Shown here: one piece after another, positions 23,801 to 34,191 of the stretch
Layout of the letters: every line of letters starts with the position of its first letter
Position numbering within the stretch: the first letter of the stretch is position 1
From: Scedosporium boydii
Lineage: Eukaryota; Ascomycota; Sordariomycetes; Microascales; Microascaceae
Length of the DNA: 64,000 bases
Assembly: GCA_002221725.1 (NCBI GenBank)
Contig: NJFT01000015.1
Coordinates: forward strand, 186,001 to 250,000
Direction of reading: 5' to 3'
The notes under the pieces: generated by a model
Told to the model about the DNA's origin: nothing
Seen by the model: the letters and a program-made list of their open reading frames with translations, nothing else
Database searches by the model: none
Made by a program: the position numbers and the translations under genes

Positions 23801-25183
23801 GCCCTGAGACTTGTCGGTAAGGGAACATGTATCTTTGCACAGCACTGTGATGTCATTCTGGATTTGCTCTCGAAGTTTCGAGATGATGACGTTTCCTTCC
23901 TCTTCCGGTGTCATTGTGAACAGCGGGCGCTTCATCTGTGGCTTGTCGCGAGCCACAAGCGTCTTGTCTAATATGAGGTGGCCCCTGTGGAAAATGGAAA
24001 GCGTGATTGCTATGCCGTTACCGTGGAGGACACTTGTAATGCCGGTCTGGACCCGGTCGAGGATGGCCTCGATGGTCCGTCTTGAGTAGGGAACAGTCGA
24101 GTCGAGCGCGACTGTGAGAGGATCAAGGGCGTACCACTTCGCGGCACGGAGATCTAGGATCCGCACCTCGAGTTCATTGGTGTCGCTGATAGCGTCATCA
24201 GTCAACTTCATGACGCGACTAAGTGATTCCTCGATGGCTTGGAGGAAGTAAAGGCAATCTTCGCCGGCGGGATGATTGAACAAGACCTGCTTGCTCCGTA
24301 TCCTGTAGTCGAGGTGGTCGTGTTCGGGTCCGATGTTGTTCCTGATGCGAAGGTTGATTGATACAGCATCATCAGCAAGACTGGGCCACCTAAAGCCCTT
24401 GACTGCTCTTCTCCGAGTGTCGACTCCGACTTCCAGAACTTTGGAGGCGGCGGAGAGCAGCTCCTCGCCTAAAGATATATTGAGGGGCGAGCATTGGTTG
24501 CTGGCAATCCGGATGGTTTTTGAAAATTGTTGAGGTTGACGAGTGGAACACATGCTACTAAAAGATAGCTCGAGCTCGAACCCCGGCACAAACTCGTAGG
24601 ATTGTGTGCTCTCACGGAAGTGACTCCGCGGTACACAGGACAGGGCCTGGGATACAGGGGTCGAGGGGGTAGCTGCTGCACGAGGCTGGGAGGTAGACTG
24701 CTCCTTGACGGGACCACTAATCCATTCAAAGTTCTCGTCGTGGCGAAGGAAGAAGAGGCCGATCATGCGATCAGTAGCCACGATGACCTCTCCGGCCTGC
24801 TCCATGGTCGGTGGGCGCTTCTGGTATGACCTGAATATCTTTTCCTTGGTAGGGCATGGTGCATTGATAAGCTGGAAAGACACCTCGTATCTCAGAGGTC
24901 GGTCGGGAGCAGCCTCGAGGGCGCCGGGATCTTTTCGTGTAATGAGCTCATGAGAGCAGTGTTGTAAGCGGCGTAGCAGTGTTGTGCAGAGCTCGGTGGT
25001 AGCCACAAAGCTCCGGGACGAATCGTAACACCGGGTATAGTCGATCTTAATAGGGTCGAAGAAACGAACGGATACCTGGACCGACATGGGGTCGTTCATC
25101 AGGCGAAACTGTCTCCGGGTGCCCACATAGGGCTCGGAGGATGTGCGGGCAGACGAGCCCTTGTTCCTGACGTCCCAAGCCAT
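20891..25183 (-). CDS. Very large acidic repeat-containing protein with C-terminal membrane segment, function unknown
   Basis: One uninterrupted frame of 1430 residues from the M-A-W-D-V-R-N start at 25183; the frame stays open a further 143 codons upstream, but that part is hydrophobic and low in complexity. Residues 1-450 look folded and mixed alpha/beta. Residues 470-700 are Pro/Ser-rich. At about 710-760 a motif E-G-W-L-E-Y-W-C-E occurs twice, 32 residues apart. From 760 to 1330 the chain is rich in Glu, Val, Asp and Ala with degenerate repeats containing P-E-E-V-D-I-E-T-S-K-G-D-like words. The last 25 residues hold one hydrophobic segment followed by R-R-G-R, as in tail-anchored proteins. 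I do not recognise a named family. A cytosolic body anchored to an organelle membrane is my inference. Confidence 0.82.
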   Translation of the reverse strand: MAWDVRNKGSSARTSSEPYVGTRRQFRLMNDPMSVQVSVRFFDPIKIDYTRCYDSSRSFVATTELCTTLLRRLQHCSHELITRKDPGALEAAPDRPLRYEVSFQLINAPCPTKEKIFRSYQKRPPTMEQAGEVIVATDRMIGLFFLRHDENFEWISGPVKEQSTSQPRAAATPSTPVSQALSCVPRSHFRESTQSYEFVPGFELELSFSSMCSTRQPQQFSKTIRIASNQCSPLNISLGEELLSAASKVLEVGVDTRRRAVKGFRWPSLADDAVSINLRIRNNIGPEHDHLDYRIRSKQVLFNHPAGEDCLYFLQAIEESLSRVMKLTDDAISDTNELEVRILDLRAAKWYALDPLTVALDSTVPYSRRTIEAILDRVQTGITSVLHGNGIAITLSIFHRGHLILDKTLVARDKPQMKRPLFTMTPEEEGNVIISKLREQIQNDITVLCKDTCSLTDKSQGILNLHVTQRGHAVPVVIPTRQRAPSKALEKAPQQHPSVCTPPPSNHASPAMEKATPATKAASLRGEVKTPSSSLYRELTFDNESTIKDRDVKPDEVDMTPPSTPSLIYGDNETERGSIFVSPDLRRGDIMPESPSRGPRIADEEGNETIVRDFAQFEQQVEGCSKDYEYGRVPLSKLGHPVIGRPIPGTPTPIWTVDIKWNSEVEEDAYSVSNPSFEEAYTGAPDSPVAERRAEPTEGDGRGGEEVPEPMVEGWLEYWCETLEPEQEKTMEEATAAVSPYPIMEGWLEYWCEPLEPEIEEEETASAVPAVQEEDAAEEERSLSDEDSEMVHVAWDQVSALTSEVPEDPAETTVDEAIPTTDSNTSKDILEDSSEPQARSVKLSLMAEQTSVDKRISLLARDVIAALPAVIPVEFPAEVPVVQPIVPRVLDAVEVAVAGTSGGQAEEVAKDEVVEAPVADVETRLVADVPTSTTVDQDEAMAAVVDVSIGDKKIAQDIDTETASTVETLVELEEKDFKAIKSRVSSDAIVAIVETSEDTLATVEEVEIGRDMVEDQGKPEEVDIETSKGDGQADTADAVEVSKNDSIAVVEDAETKAIAVESQVNPEEVSVEISQGDDQVDSMNPIQALKTGEAVLNKSHAVEEATVAEEVEVEVSSREKVAAGEVDTQTASVAENQVSPKDADIEITKGDEPFISGAVIETTKDRSLVDSKGLSVDVKADEQSQLGGESWYHVHYDTVPAHPAEPKGKEIELVENQVEHETTANIAEEPVVAESPEDKTGTDSEAERAISQPEEAEAKASEPDLEAQQLVEAPSRPQSSGYSTALILRPASAIFNLCPLLGGSAAVVDSRPATAVPFSKPQQPRPQPVGTTGLLNRHDYKVPLQDALLGYHTPRSAMSSASSSASSRPATAHGLPDAPLRRASERGEAGQKRDDPKAARRQQPATSSLPGFMIFAAGVTLATSVFRRGR

Positions 25184-26842
25184 CTCAGAAGTGTTCTTCT
25201 GACTATGGGATATGATGTTGGTGGGGATTGGATTTCTCCGGTCCTCTCCAGCTCCAGGGAGGGAAGAAAAGCCAGAGCCAGCAACAACTGGAGAAGTGGG
25301 AGGCAGAAGAAGGGGAGGGGGCCCCGAAAGGATTTGTGGGCGGGACTTATAAGAAGTATTCGTAGTAAAAATGGTGCAGCGTGTGGTGGGCGAACGAGAA
25401 GACGCAATGGGGCTGGCGATGGCGGGGCATGCAGACGATAGCTCCACGTTCCTTCCCACTTTGGGGATCAAGATTGCCAAGGGAAAATTTGCAAGAAATT
25501 CACAAAGAAACAACAAAAATAGAACAATAAGAATAAAAAGGAAAGCCCGGTCTAATGGAAGGATTTGAGGCCAAAGCTCGAAAACAACAATGACAGCAAT
25601 TTGACAAAACAAATTGCACAGAACGGGGGCTTCGAAACGGCCTGTGAATAGAGCCAGACTCGACTTTGGCCAGCGATAAATCTGGAAAGGGAATCCGAGG
25701 CAACAAGTGTTTATGCAAGGAATTGGACGGGGTTTCCGAACCGGAATGCGCTATCACAGGGCACCTTGAGGCCTGTTCTCGGAGGACCAGCAGGCGGCGC
25801 AGGTGGTTGGCTTCTCAGGAGGAAGTGGGCTCCGGGTCCTTTATGTTGGACAAGGGGAGGGGGTGAACTTCTGAAGGAGAAAAAGCTCAACGGGCTTAGA
25901 CTCTCTGGAGGCTTTGGGATGCTGATTCTAGACCGAAAGCAAGCCGAGCTAGATATGCAGAAGGGGGCGGGGAACGGGTTGTCGATGGGCAGATATTACT
26001 ACAGAGTGGAATTGATTCTCGAATATATACCAAATTATGACGAGTTGGGAATAGTTAGACCTTTTAGACATCGAGTTATCTTCCGAACGTGAGGGTGTAA
26101 TTAGTCGACCGTCCGACCTGTTTTCGTTGGCGGCCCATCAGGCCATTTACGCGGTCAACTCGGCGCATACCCCATTCGCCACTAGGCTCGCGACAGGCAG
26201 AAACTGGGCTTGGAATCACCGTGGTGATGGGACAGCCGACAGGCGCGGGCGTGGCCCGACGTCAAGCTGTCAACAATCAACAACACACCTTTCAGTGTCA
26301 CGGGCATCACGGGCAAAGAGAGGAGGGCTGAGGACTGCCAATTGATGGCTGGGGCAAAGGGCTCTCTGGGTGTTCTGGGCGTCCTGGGCGCCGGAGAGTG
26401 TGCCACATGGAATTCGTGTCTTGTCCTTGGTGGTGATGACCAAAACCAAGGCTCCCTGCCTGGCGTGGCCCCAGTTGGCAGTCCCAGGTCCAGTCGACAG
26501 ACCCAGTCCAGTCCCAGAACTCCCCAGTTCCAGCGACCTACAATGCAAATTGATGCATGCCAGAAGTCAGACGCTGAATAGCCGCCTTGCCTCTGCAAAA
26601 AGTCCGGCGCGTGAGAGGTCCCAAAGGGTGACAAGGTCCCACCCTAGAACTCGTCGAGCGAGTCAAACCTCTCCACTGGCTAGCGCCGAAGGGGTTTAGC
26701 TGGCTGACAGTGGCTGCCCAAGTCTCATCATGGATGGCATGAGGGCCTCCACCGAGATCTTCGTCCTGCTGGGTCCGCCAACCCGAGAATGACACCCTAT
26801 CAGAGTCGGCCTCGGTCCGCTACCATGTCTCTTTTTTCCTCG

Positions 26843-26863
26843 TTTTTTTTTTTTTTTTTTTTT
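26843..26863. repeat. Mononucleotide T run of 21
   Basis: Twenty-one consecutive T on the plus strand, intergenic. Length polymorphism is likely. Confidence 0.93.
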
Positions 26864-27111
26864 CTTCTTTACCTTCCTGGGAGTTTCAGCTGTTCGGGTT
26901 GTAAATGTCTTACAGGTAATTACTCCTGCTTCGTCAGTGCGAGCAGACAGCGGACAGTAGACACATGGAGACTCGACGAATAAAGGGCTGTAAGGCAAGC
27001 GTTGCCCAATAGTTCTCTGGGCAAGGCCGAAGTCACTGCTGCCGCAGGAGCAGGAGCGCATAAACTGACCGACATTGTGTGTTGGAATAATGCGCTGTGC
27101 ATGCCTAATAG

Positions 27112-28019
27112 TACGAAGTACGAAGTAATAACGAAACCCTAAGATGATCATCTCAAGACGAAGATACCTCAAGACTCGTGTACTTCGTACACTACTTCGC
27201 ACATCAGACATCAGATCAAGCTCTGGTGTCTGGTCGGAGAAGAACGACAAGAAACTTACACCAGAGTCCAGAGAGAGCAGAGACCTCAGACCAGAGCGAT
27301 GACGAGCAGTGTTCCGAGTTATCCTTCTTACTCTCACGAGTTCCGGGTCGAAGGCCGTTTTTAGTAGTGGCCGGATTTAGCATAGATGTGCAGCGCCTCA
27401 CGCCATCACGATCAGTAACCGGAACGGGAGCTTTGGAACTGCATCAATGTATCATGATCACGGCCCGGAGGGAGGAGGGAGGGTTTGATGCGGCATTTGT
27501 CCTTCTAAATCCATACAAAATCCCCAATCGCGGTCGGATGGTTCTTGCTTTGCCCATCAATACTCCGTACATGAACCTAAACAAGGGCCGGCATGAGGAA
27601 ACGTTGAACATGAACCCTCCCTCGAAATGTAAGAAATGAGGAACCGGAGCATCGGACCAGAATGGATCCATTGATGCCTGCGATTGCATGTACAATGTAC
27701 GAAATTTACGAAAGTACGAAGAAGTGCGGAGTTCTTTTGGTTATCGTCTTTTATCGTCGTCCACCTCGACATCGACCGGGTTTACGTCAGGCACAATTGT
27801 TTGTACATTGTATACTTCGTAGACTTGGAATAATCCCGTCCCGATCCAAGTCTCCGTATCAATTCATCCCGCTATCCCTCCCCTTGCCCCTTGCTCCCGG
27901 ACCAGGGTCCAGGACCCCACGGGTTCAGGGCTTTCAGGGCTGGAAAGAATTGAACATGAACCTTGGGGCTTAAAAATTCTGCCCCAACAATCAACGTCGA
28001 ACATAATCGATACGGAGTA
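27112..28019. repeat. Densest cluster of TACGAAGTA / TACTTCGTA / TACGGAGTA words
   Basis: Exact TACGAAGTA-type copies lie at 27112-27120 and 27119-27127 (overlapping by two bases), 27181-27189 and 27813-27821. The one-base variants TACTCCGTA and TACGGAGTA are at 27561-27569 and 28011-28019. Degenerate copies are near 27193-27201 and 27706-27735. All lie in DNA with no supported gene. Confidence 0.75.
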
Positions 28020-29062
28020 CAGTACTTCAATGTTCATACCTCGTGCTCATCCTTATGCTTCGCCCTTGGCAAATACGATGGAAAGAATTGCTCCCAGGTA
28101 CCTTAGTATCGGTCACGAGAGATTGATCAAGATCAATTGCTGGAAACCGCCCTTACGAAGTCGTCACCTCGAATAATCTAGGTTTCTTACCAACAGAGTC
28201 CCGCAGAGCATGTTGGCCCGTCACATCGGGCCCCTCCTCTGCGCCCCAATCAATGAGGTTGATGCCCTTCGGTTACGTTTTCTTCGCTGCTTCTTCCACT
28301 CCTGGAGTCCTGAACGGCCCCAGCCCCTGCAGATCCGCAAGGGTAATTCGCCCGTGACCATCTGCGTTGTGCAATATGCCCGACACCAGCCTCATCCAAC
28401 CCGTTGGTTGATATTCGTCAGCATCATTGATGGCTGAGCCCAACCCCAAGACCAACAAGACCAACAGTCCCTCTTGTCCGCCTCTTATACGATCGTTTGG
28501 CTAGCCTGTTTACCAGACCTCCTCCACTGTGCTTTGAAGTGAGGGAGGTTAGGCCGCCGGCCAGGCCAGTCCTTTTCAACTTTCAATCCTACGATGGACC
28601 TTAGCACTACCTCCATGCCGTGTAGATTATCCGCAGAACTGTGCCCAGATATACAAACTATCGATGTACGGATGGCATTGCAGGGATATCGACATTTGAT
28701 CGTTTGTCCTTGTCCCAAGAGCATCGCCGCCAGGCCCCCAACTTCCGAACTCCAGGCAAGTCGCCGCAGCTTCCTTGGTTTTTACGCCTCTTCCATCTCA
28801 AATCTTCTGTTCTTTTTCCATTTCATGCAGCATTTCGTTTGTCCAGTTTGTAGCGGAGAGGAAGTAACTCCAACAACGCACCTGTCGTAGTCTTGTGTAA
28901 ATATAACTACGGTGAACTCAACATGAGCATCTTCGACTTTTTGATACCTTTTAAGCCTGTATCGTCGAGTATTCGAACTTAAGTGCCGCGTGCTACAGAC
29001 AGACTCTTACATCTGTGCGCCCCAATCTTTCTTGACCAGCAAGACCCCCGACGTCGCCCTCC

Positions 29063-29683
29063 ATGGCCGGCAAGAAGAAGAAGCAGAAGTCGCAAGCCCC
29101 ACAGCCGAGCCTTAAGTTGTCGGAGAAGCAGCAAAGGCCTGGGTCATCGAAGCAAGAACGGCAAACGAAGAAACAGAACAGGAATGAAACCAGAGCCCAA
29201 GACTCTGGCGGTGTCCTCGTCACCCCCAAGCCCAAGAAACCTTCCGTCACAGATCTCTGGGCAGATTACTTCCAGAAGGGCGAATTGTCCGATTGGCAGC
29301 GGCTCTGTGAGGATTTGGGCCTACCATCGGACTTGCCAAGTAAGAAGCAATGCCGGAGTGTGAGTCTTGTCCCTGCCCGATTTCATCCCTATCATGCAGT
29401 CCATCGACCAATCATCCACCACCACGCCTTGCCCCAGATTCTTCCCAAGAGGCAGAAGGAGAATGACGCGGTCACTGACGCAGTGGCATTATGATAGGCT
29501 CTCAAGAGAGTACATGTGAACATACATCAGTTTCTACAAGCCTCTGTGCGGCCCGAACAGGTCAAATTCTTCCACAGCGTTCGGGACCTTGAGGACTACA
29601 CTAGAAAGCGGCACCTCTTCTACCCGAAGAAGAATATACCTAAGGGCAGCCCACTCTGCGCGTTGCTTAAATTCCTGATCTAA
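29063..29683 (+). CDS. Small basic conserved-looking protein, function unknown
   Basis: Exons are 29063..29359 and 29498..29683, giving 160 residues, with a GTGAGT donor and frame kept across the junction. The first 50 residues are Lys/Gln-rich (M-A-G-K-K-K-K-Q-K start), a likely disordered nucleic-acid-binding or nuclear-localising tail. From residue 60 a compact domain begins (S-V-T-D-L-W-A-D-Y-F), continues across the splice as A-L-K-R-V-H-V-N-I-H-Q-F-L-Q and ends I-P-K-G-S-P-L-C-A-L-L-K. Similar small proteins seem widespread in filamentous ascomycetes, from memory only. No function is assigned. Confidence 0.72.
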
Positions 29684-29708
29684 GAATAGAACTATAGGTC
29701 CTTGAGAA

Positions 29709-29721
29709 GGGGGGGGGGGGG
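29709..29721. repeat. Mononucleotide G run of 13
   Basis: Thirteen consecutive G just after the stop codon of the small basic protein gene. Confidence 0.9.
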
Positions 29722-29945
29722 TTTCGAAGTATGCATGGGAGCCGAGAGTTCAGTGATGGGTTGGAGGTTGACGACTGGAGGGATGGAGATGGCCAGGTCA
29801 ATGGAGTCAATGTAAATCATTTGATATCAATGCTTTCTTATCATTAATAACAATATTCTTCCCAGCCAAAAAATGAGAGAGAAGAGAAAAAGAAGGGTGG
29901 GAAAAGAGAGAGAGAGAAAGTTCTATGTCCGCTTTCTATGATTGA

Positions 29946-31760
29946 TTAATGCCTAATCTCCCACAGTCGAACCTTGCCAGCATCGTTACCCACCGCCAAC
30001 ATATCACTCTTCGTCCCAAAAGCAATCGAAGTCACCCGCCCCAGCGGGGTTTCCGTAGTCGGCCAGTTTCGGTAAACCGTGCAGCTGGGGAGGTGCGCCA
30101 ACCGGAACGCATCCTTTTGTGGCTGGCTGGCAAACGCTACTAACTGGCCGTCCGGTGAGAATTTAATGTTGGTGATGGGCGTGACGAGCTGCTCGAACCG
30201 CCGCTTCGGCTCGGGGAACTCGTTCACGCTAATCGTGCCCTCCTCATCCGCTGATAGTTTCAAAAGCTCCGACCGGTCGTACATGTTCACTATGCCGGTG
30301 TTGGACCCAATCGCTACCCATCGATCCTCGCCAATCTGCTCTGGCCCTTTGCTTCCTCCAAGTGCCACGACGATACCGCCGATGCAGCCCTCGTCACGCC
30401 AGACACCTACGAATCTCTTCGAGACGAGATTCCACTCTCCCACGCGTCCATTTTTACCCAGAATAGTCAGGCCTTGACTATTCCTCCACCAGGCAAAGTC
30501 GGCAATACCGCCGTGGCTGTCTAATCTCGCACCTCCCACCCACTGACTCGTAGTAACGCTTAGAATGTTGACGACGCCGCCTCCTTTCCTCGTAGAGCCC
30601 ATGATAGCCATGTACTGTCCGCAGGGACTTAGCTTGAAATGTTCCATCGTTTTATGCTCCAACCTGTGCCCTTGTACTCGGGTAATTTTCTGCACTTGGC
30701 CAGTCTCGAGATCCCAGGTGTGAAACCACTTGCGCCGACCGGAAAACACAATCTTGTCGCCGTATGGGAGGCGGAACTCGGACCGCCGGATGTCGACGTT
30801 TTTCGCCTGGACAGAGGTGAGTTTGGGGTTGGGGGTAGGGTACGCTGTCGCGTCGAGGTGGTGGAGGAAGAGCATAGAAGACGGGCTGGATGTCATAAGA
30901 ATTGGGAACTTGGGGTGGAATGATATGCTCGTAACCGGACCACGATGTTTGTCGGGGATGTCTCGTGTTCGCTGAATATCGATCACCTCGGGCTTTAGTC
31001 GTCTCGACGTTTTGTTGCTGAGATGCGAGAGCTGGGCTGCATCTCTGAGGAACTGGTTCAATGGCTGAGCGGTAATGTCTTCTTCGTTCTCCTCCGCACT
31101 CAAATCGGTGGAGGAATCGCTAGCATCCGATGACCGCCTCCTGCGCTTGGTGCGATGACCCTGCGCCTCCTGGGCCCACTTAGGGAGAGGGTTCAGTGTA
31201 AGATATTGCTTCCTTAACCTCTCGGTATAATCCGTTCCAGAAACGACATCCTCCCCTTCCGCTAACCTGAGTTTCCGGAGTCGCGAGGCCGTTGCCAAGG
31301 AGACTGCTAGCCGCTCATCATCGCTGTCCACCCACGCAGGTACGTCCGTAGGCTCGGGGCCTGTCTTCGCGCCCGTCGATTTAGCTTCCGACTTTACCAA
31401 CGCTCCTGATGATCGACCAGTGTCAATCATGAAGAGATCGGAATCCTGAATGTCCTCCGCCTCGAGCGAACCCTCCCGGTTTCCCTCTGCCAATTGCAGC
31501 TCTTTCCCATTCTCCAAATCTTCCAAATCTGCGAGAAAATCTCTGTCGAATAGACGCCTCCGGAATGTTTCCGTATTCCCTAGGACAAGTCGTTCTAGCT
31601 CTTCTTCTTCGGCGTCCTTTTCAGCGAGGCGGGCCGGTGGTCGCACCTCTTCTTCCGACGACGACGACTCGTCGGATCCCTCGAAATCCACATCTTCGGA
31701 TTCGGATTCGGAGGAGAAGAACCTCTGGGGATCATCCCCGACCTCCTTTTGTTTAGACAT
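29946..31760 (-). CDS. UTP18: U3 snoRNP-associated WD40 protein Utp18
   Basis: Nucleolar WD40 subunit of the small-subunit processome (UtpB module) needed for 18S rRNA processing. It is a single exon of 604 residues. The N-terminal 240 residues are acidic and Ser-rich (S-E-S-E-S-E-D, runs of Glu), then contain the family sequence D-D-E-R-L-A-V-S-L followed by L-R-K-Q-Y-L-T-L-N-P-L-P-K-W-A. The WD40 part (about 260-604) opens with a repeat at R-G-P-V-T-S-I-S-F-H-P and ends with V-G-N-D-A-G-K-V-R-L-W-E-I-R-H at the stop. It lies head to head with the cyclophilin gene, with 397 bp between start codons. Confidence 0.93.
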   Translation of the reverse strand: MSKQKEVGDDPQRFFSSESESEDVDFEGSDESSSSEEEVRPPARLAEKDAEEEELERLVLGNTETFRRRLFDRDFLADLEDLENGKELQLAEGNREGSLEAEDIQDSDLFMIDTGRSSGALVKSEAKSTGAKTGPEPTDVPAWVDSDDERLAVSLATASRLRKLRLAEGEDVVSGTDYTERLRKQYLTLNPLPKWAQEAQGHRTKRRRRSSDASDSSTDLSAEENEEDITAQPLNQFLRDAAQLSHLSNKTSRRLKPEVIDIQRTRDIPDKHRGPVTSISFHPKFPILMTSSPSSMLFLHHLDATAYPTPNPKLTSVQAKNVDIRRSEFRLPYGDKIVFSGRRKWFHTWDLETGQVQKITRVQGHRLEHKTMEHFKLSPCGQYMAIMGSTRKGGGVVNILSVTTSQWVGGARLDSHGGIADFAWWRNSQGLTILGKNGRVGEWNLVSKRFVGVWRDEGCIGGIVVALGGSKGPEQIGEDRWVAIGSNTGIVNMYDRSELLKLSADEEGTISVNEFPEPKRRFEQLVTPITNIKFSPDGQLVAFASQPQKDAFRLAHLPSCTVYRNWPTTETPLGRVTSIAFGTKSDMLAVGNDAGKVRLWEIRH

Positions 31761-32157
31761 CTCGAGTGATGGTGTATGTAGTCGACAAAGCCAAAGCGCT
31801 TGAGGTGGGTATACAAGTCAAAACTTCAGGCTGGGAAGTTTTTAGTGGGATATGAAATGGGAAAAAAAAATATTCCTTATCGTTATCGAACAGTCCCTCC
31901 ATTAACGCCTGGGACCTGCTGGTGACAGGTGTTGCTTCAGACTCCGACAAGGAGCTATTTTTAGTGGGTTGTCGCTGAATTTAATTGATCGCCTCTGGCA
32001 ACCGACTGAGCATCAATAATTGCTGCGATGTGATTTCGACCAGACGTTGACCGCGACGACATCCTTCAAGCCTCAGACATCGCGAAAGCCCCTGCCCATC
32101 CTAGACATTACCGCGTTCGCTTCCTTGGCCTCATTTTGATCTTCAACGGCTTTCAAG
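31761..32157. promoter_or_regulatory. Shared divergent promoter of UTP18 and PPWD1 genes
   Basis: The 397 bp between two divergent start codons must hold both promoters. It includes an A-run at 31861-31869 and T-rich patches. I see no site that I can name with confidence. Confidence 0.6.
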
Positions 32158-34191
32158 ATGGCTAGCGACGACGATACCAAGTCGAATAAAAGGAGCCATT
32201 CCGAAATGGCGGATGATGCATCTGGTAGGCTTCCATTTTCTTCGCGAACCTCATATGTTGCAACTTGGCTAACCCCTGGGAAGACAGCTCCTCGGATGAT
32301 GACATGGGGCCCCAGCTGCCAACCGAGGCTGCACCAAAGAAGAAGCGCCGCTATTTGCCTTACGAGAAGCTCTACGTTGCTGCACTACCGAAATCCGTCC
32401 GCTACTCCAAGTCCCTGATGCACAAGGAACAAGTTTCCTTCGTGAACATGACGCCCTTATCCGAGTTCCTCATCACATCTTCGATTGACGGCACGGTGAA
32501 GTTTTGGAAAAAGATCGCAAAGGGCATCGAGTTTGTCAAGGAGTTCAGGGCTCACCAAGGCGAGATACTCTCCGTGTCCGTGAGCGCCGATGGTCGAAGC
32601 TTTGCTAGCTGTGGAACAGACGACACGGTCAAGATCTTTGATGTCATAACCTTTGACCTCTTGACGATGATTCCCCTAGGATTCCGTCCTCGGAGTATAT
32701 GTTGGGTCCATAAGAAGGGCGCATCATTGCCGCTGCTTGCCGTGTCGGAAGACTCGAAGCCGCTCATTCACATCTACGACGGTCGGGGCGTAAAAAATGA
32801 GCCGACTCATACTATAAAGGGCCTCCACCGTAAGCCGGTGTCAGTCATGACGTTCAACGAGTCTTTTGATTGTGTGGTATCGGCCGATGAAGGTGGCATG
32901 GTAGAATATTGGCAACCAAGCGGAGACTACGAGAAGCCTAGCAGTGTATTCGCCCTCAAGAGCTCGACGAATCTTTTTGATTTCAAAAAGGCCAAGTCCG
33001 CGCCAGTGTCTCTGACGATCAGCCCTAATGGGAAACAGCTCGCTGCGTTCTCGCTCCCGGACCGCAAAATCCGACTTTTCGATTTCGCATCGGCGAAGCT
33101 GTACAGAACCTATGACGAATCTCTGCAAATTATCGAAGATATGCATCAAACTGGATCAGAATTTCACAAATTGGATAACGTCGAGTTTGGCAGGAGATTT
33201 GCGCTGGAGAGGGAGATTGAGTCGCCTGCTCTCCGGAATAAACCAAACGTGATATTCGACGAGTCGGGCCACTTCATTCTCTACGGTTCTATCCACGGCA
33301 TCAAAGTCGTGAATACATACACCAACCAAGTTGTCAAGACATTCGGCAAGGATGAGAATTTCCGCCCATTGAATTTGACGCTCTACCAGGGACAGCCCCA
33401 AAAGAAGAAGGTGGCTTCGATCGAGATGGGCGCTTCGAGCAACCCGCTCCTGCAAGAGCAAGAAGCAAGAGACCCGATTCTCACGGCGTCAGGCATCGGA
33501 AAGGTTCGGTTCTACATGTTTACAAACGAAGAAGAAGTATCCAAGTCTACCAGGGATGTGCAAAATGAGCGGCCGACCGCCATCAGCCAGAAGGCGGCTG
33601 CTGCTGCGGCTGCCAAGGCGGCGATGGCAGGGACCGGGGCCATAATCCACACCACTTACGGCGACATACACATCCGGCTATTCCCCAAAGAGGCTCCGAA
33701 GGCGGTGGAGAACTTCATTGGGCATTCCAAGTCTGGCTATTACAACAATACTATATTTCATCGTGTGATTCGCAAGTTTATGATCCAATGTGGTGATCCA
33801 CTTGGAGACGGCACGGGAGGCGAGAGCATTTGGGGCCGCGAATTTGAGGATGAGTTTAGTGCTCTCAAGCACGACAAGCCGTATACCGTGAGCATGGCGA
33901 ATGCCGGGCCCAACACGAACGGAAGTCAATTCTTTATCACCACCGAGAAAACTGTAAGTGACGCAAAACTCCCTACCATCTCGGCCTCCCCGGCCGGGCT
34001 CTTCTTATTGGTATGATATTTGATGCTAATCAAACCAAATTTACTTTTCTCAGCCATGGTTGGACGGGAAGCATACAATCTTTGGCCGGGCGACCCAGGG
34101 ATTCGATGTCATTCATAAAATTGAGAATGTGCGGACGTACAAGGAGAAGCCCGAGATAGATATCAAGATTCTCAACATCGACATTGTGTAA
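32158..34191 (+). CDS. WD40-repeat peptidyl-prolyl cis-trans isomerase (PPWD1/Cyp15 type)
   Basis: Nuclear cyclophilin with N-terminal WD40 repeats; the human relative is a spliceosome component. Exons are 32158..32224, 32284..33953 and 34054..34191 (624 residues, both junctions in frame). The WD40 part (about residues 60-380) includes [11 protein letters not shown] and [14 protein letters not shown]. The cyclophilin part (about 470-624) has [15 protein letters not shown] with the catalytic Arg, N-G-S-Q-F-F-I-T, and, after the last intron, [10 protein letters not shown] with the Trp of the cyclosporin site. The isomerase is therefore likely active. The first acceptor had a competing AG five bases downstream; only the one at 32283 keeps frame. 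Confidence 0.94.

Larger units (their letters stand above)
25184..29062. other. 3.9-kb gene-free region with dispersed short words
   Basis: The largest spacer in the window. It contains a 21-base T run, a cluster of TACGAAGTA-type words at 27112-28019 and many short open frames with no family features. The 213-codon minus frame over 26696-27337 crosses the T run as poly-Lys and the repeat words, so it is not credible. A minus-strand frame at 28273-28464 encodes one EF-hand-like loop but nothing else recognisable. Confidence 0.6.

Noticed and set aside
27112..27127. Resemblance of the TACTTCGTA word to half of a recombinase site such as loxP
   Set aside because: Only about 9 bases match, there is no inverted pair with a fixed 8-bp spacer, and no recombinase gene is in the window.
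26696..27337. 213-codon minus-strand frame
   Set aside because: It translates the 21-base T run as poly-Lys and crosses several TACGAAGTA words. No domain feature is present.
28273..28464. EF-hand-like loop (N-A-D-G-H-G-R-I) in a short minus frame
   Set aside because: Only one loop is present, with no flanking helices and no second hand. It is probably chance or a decayed fragment.
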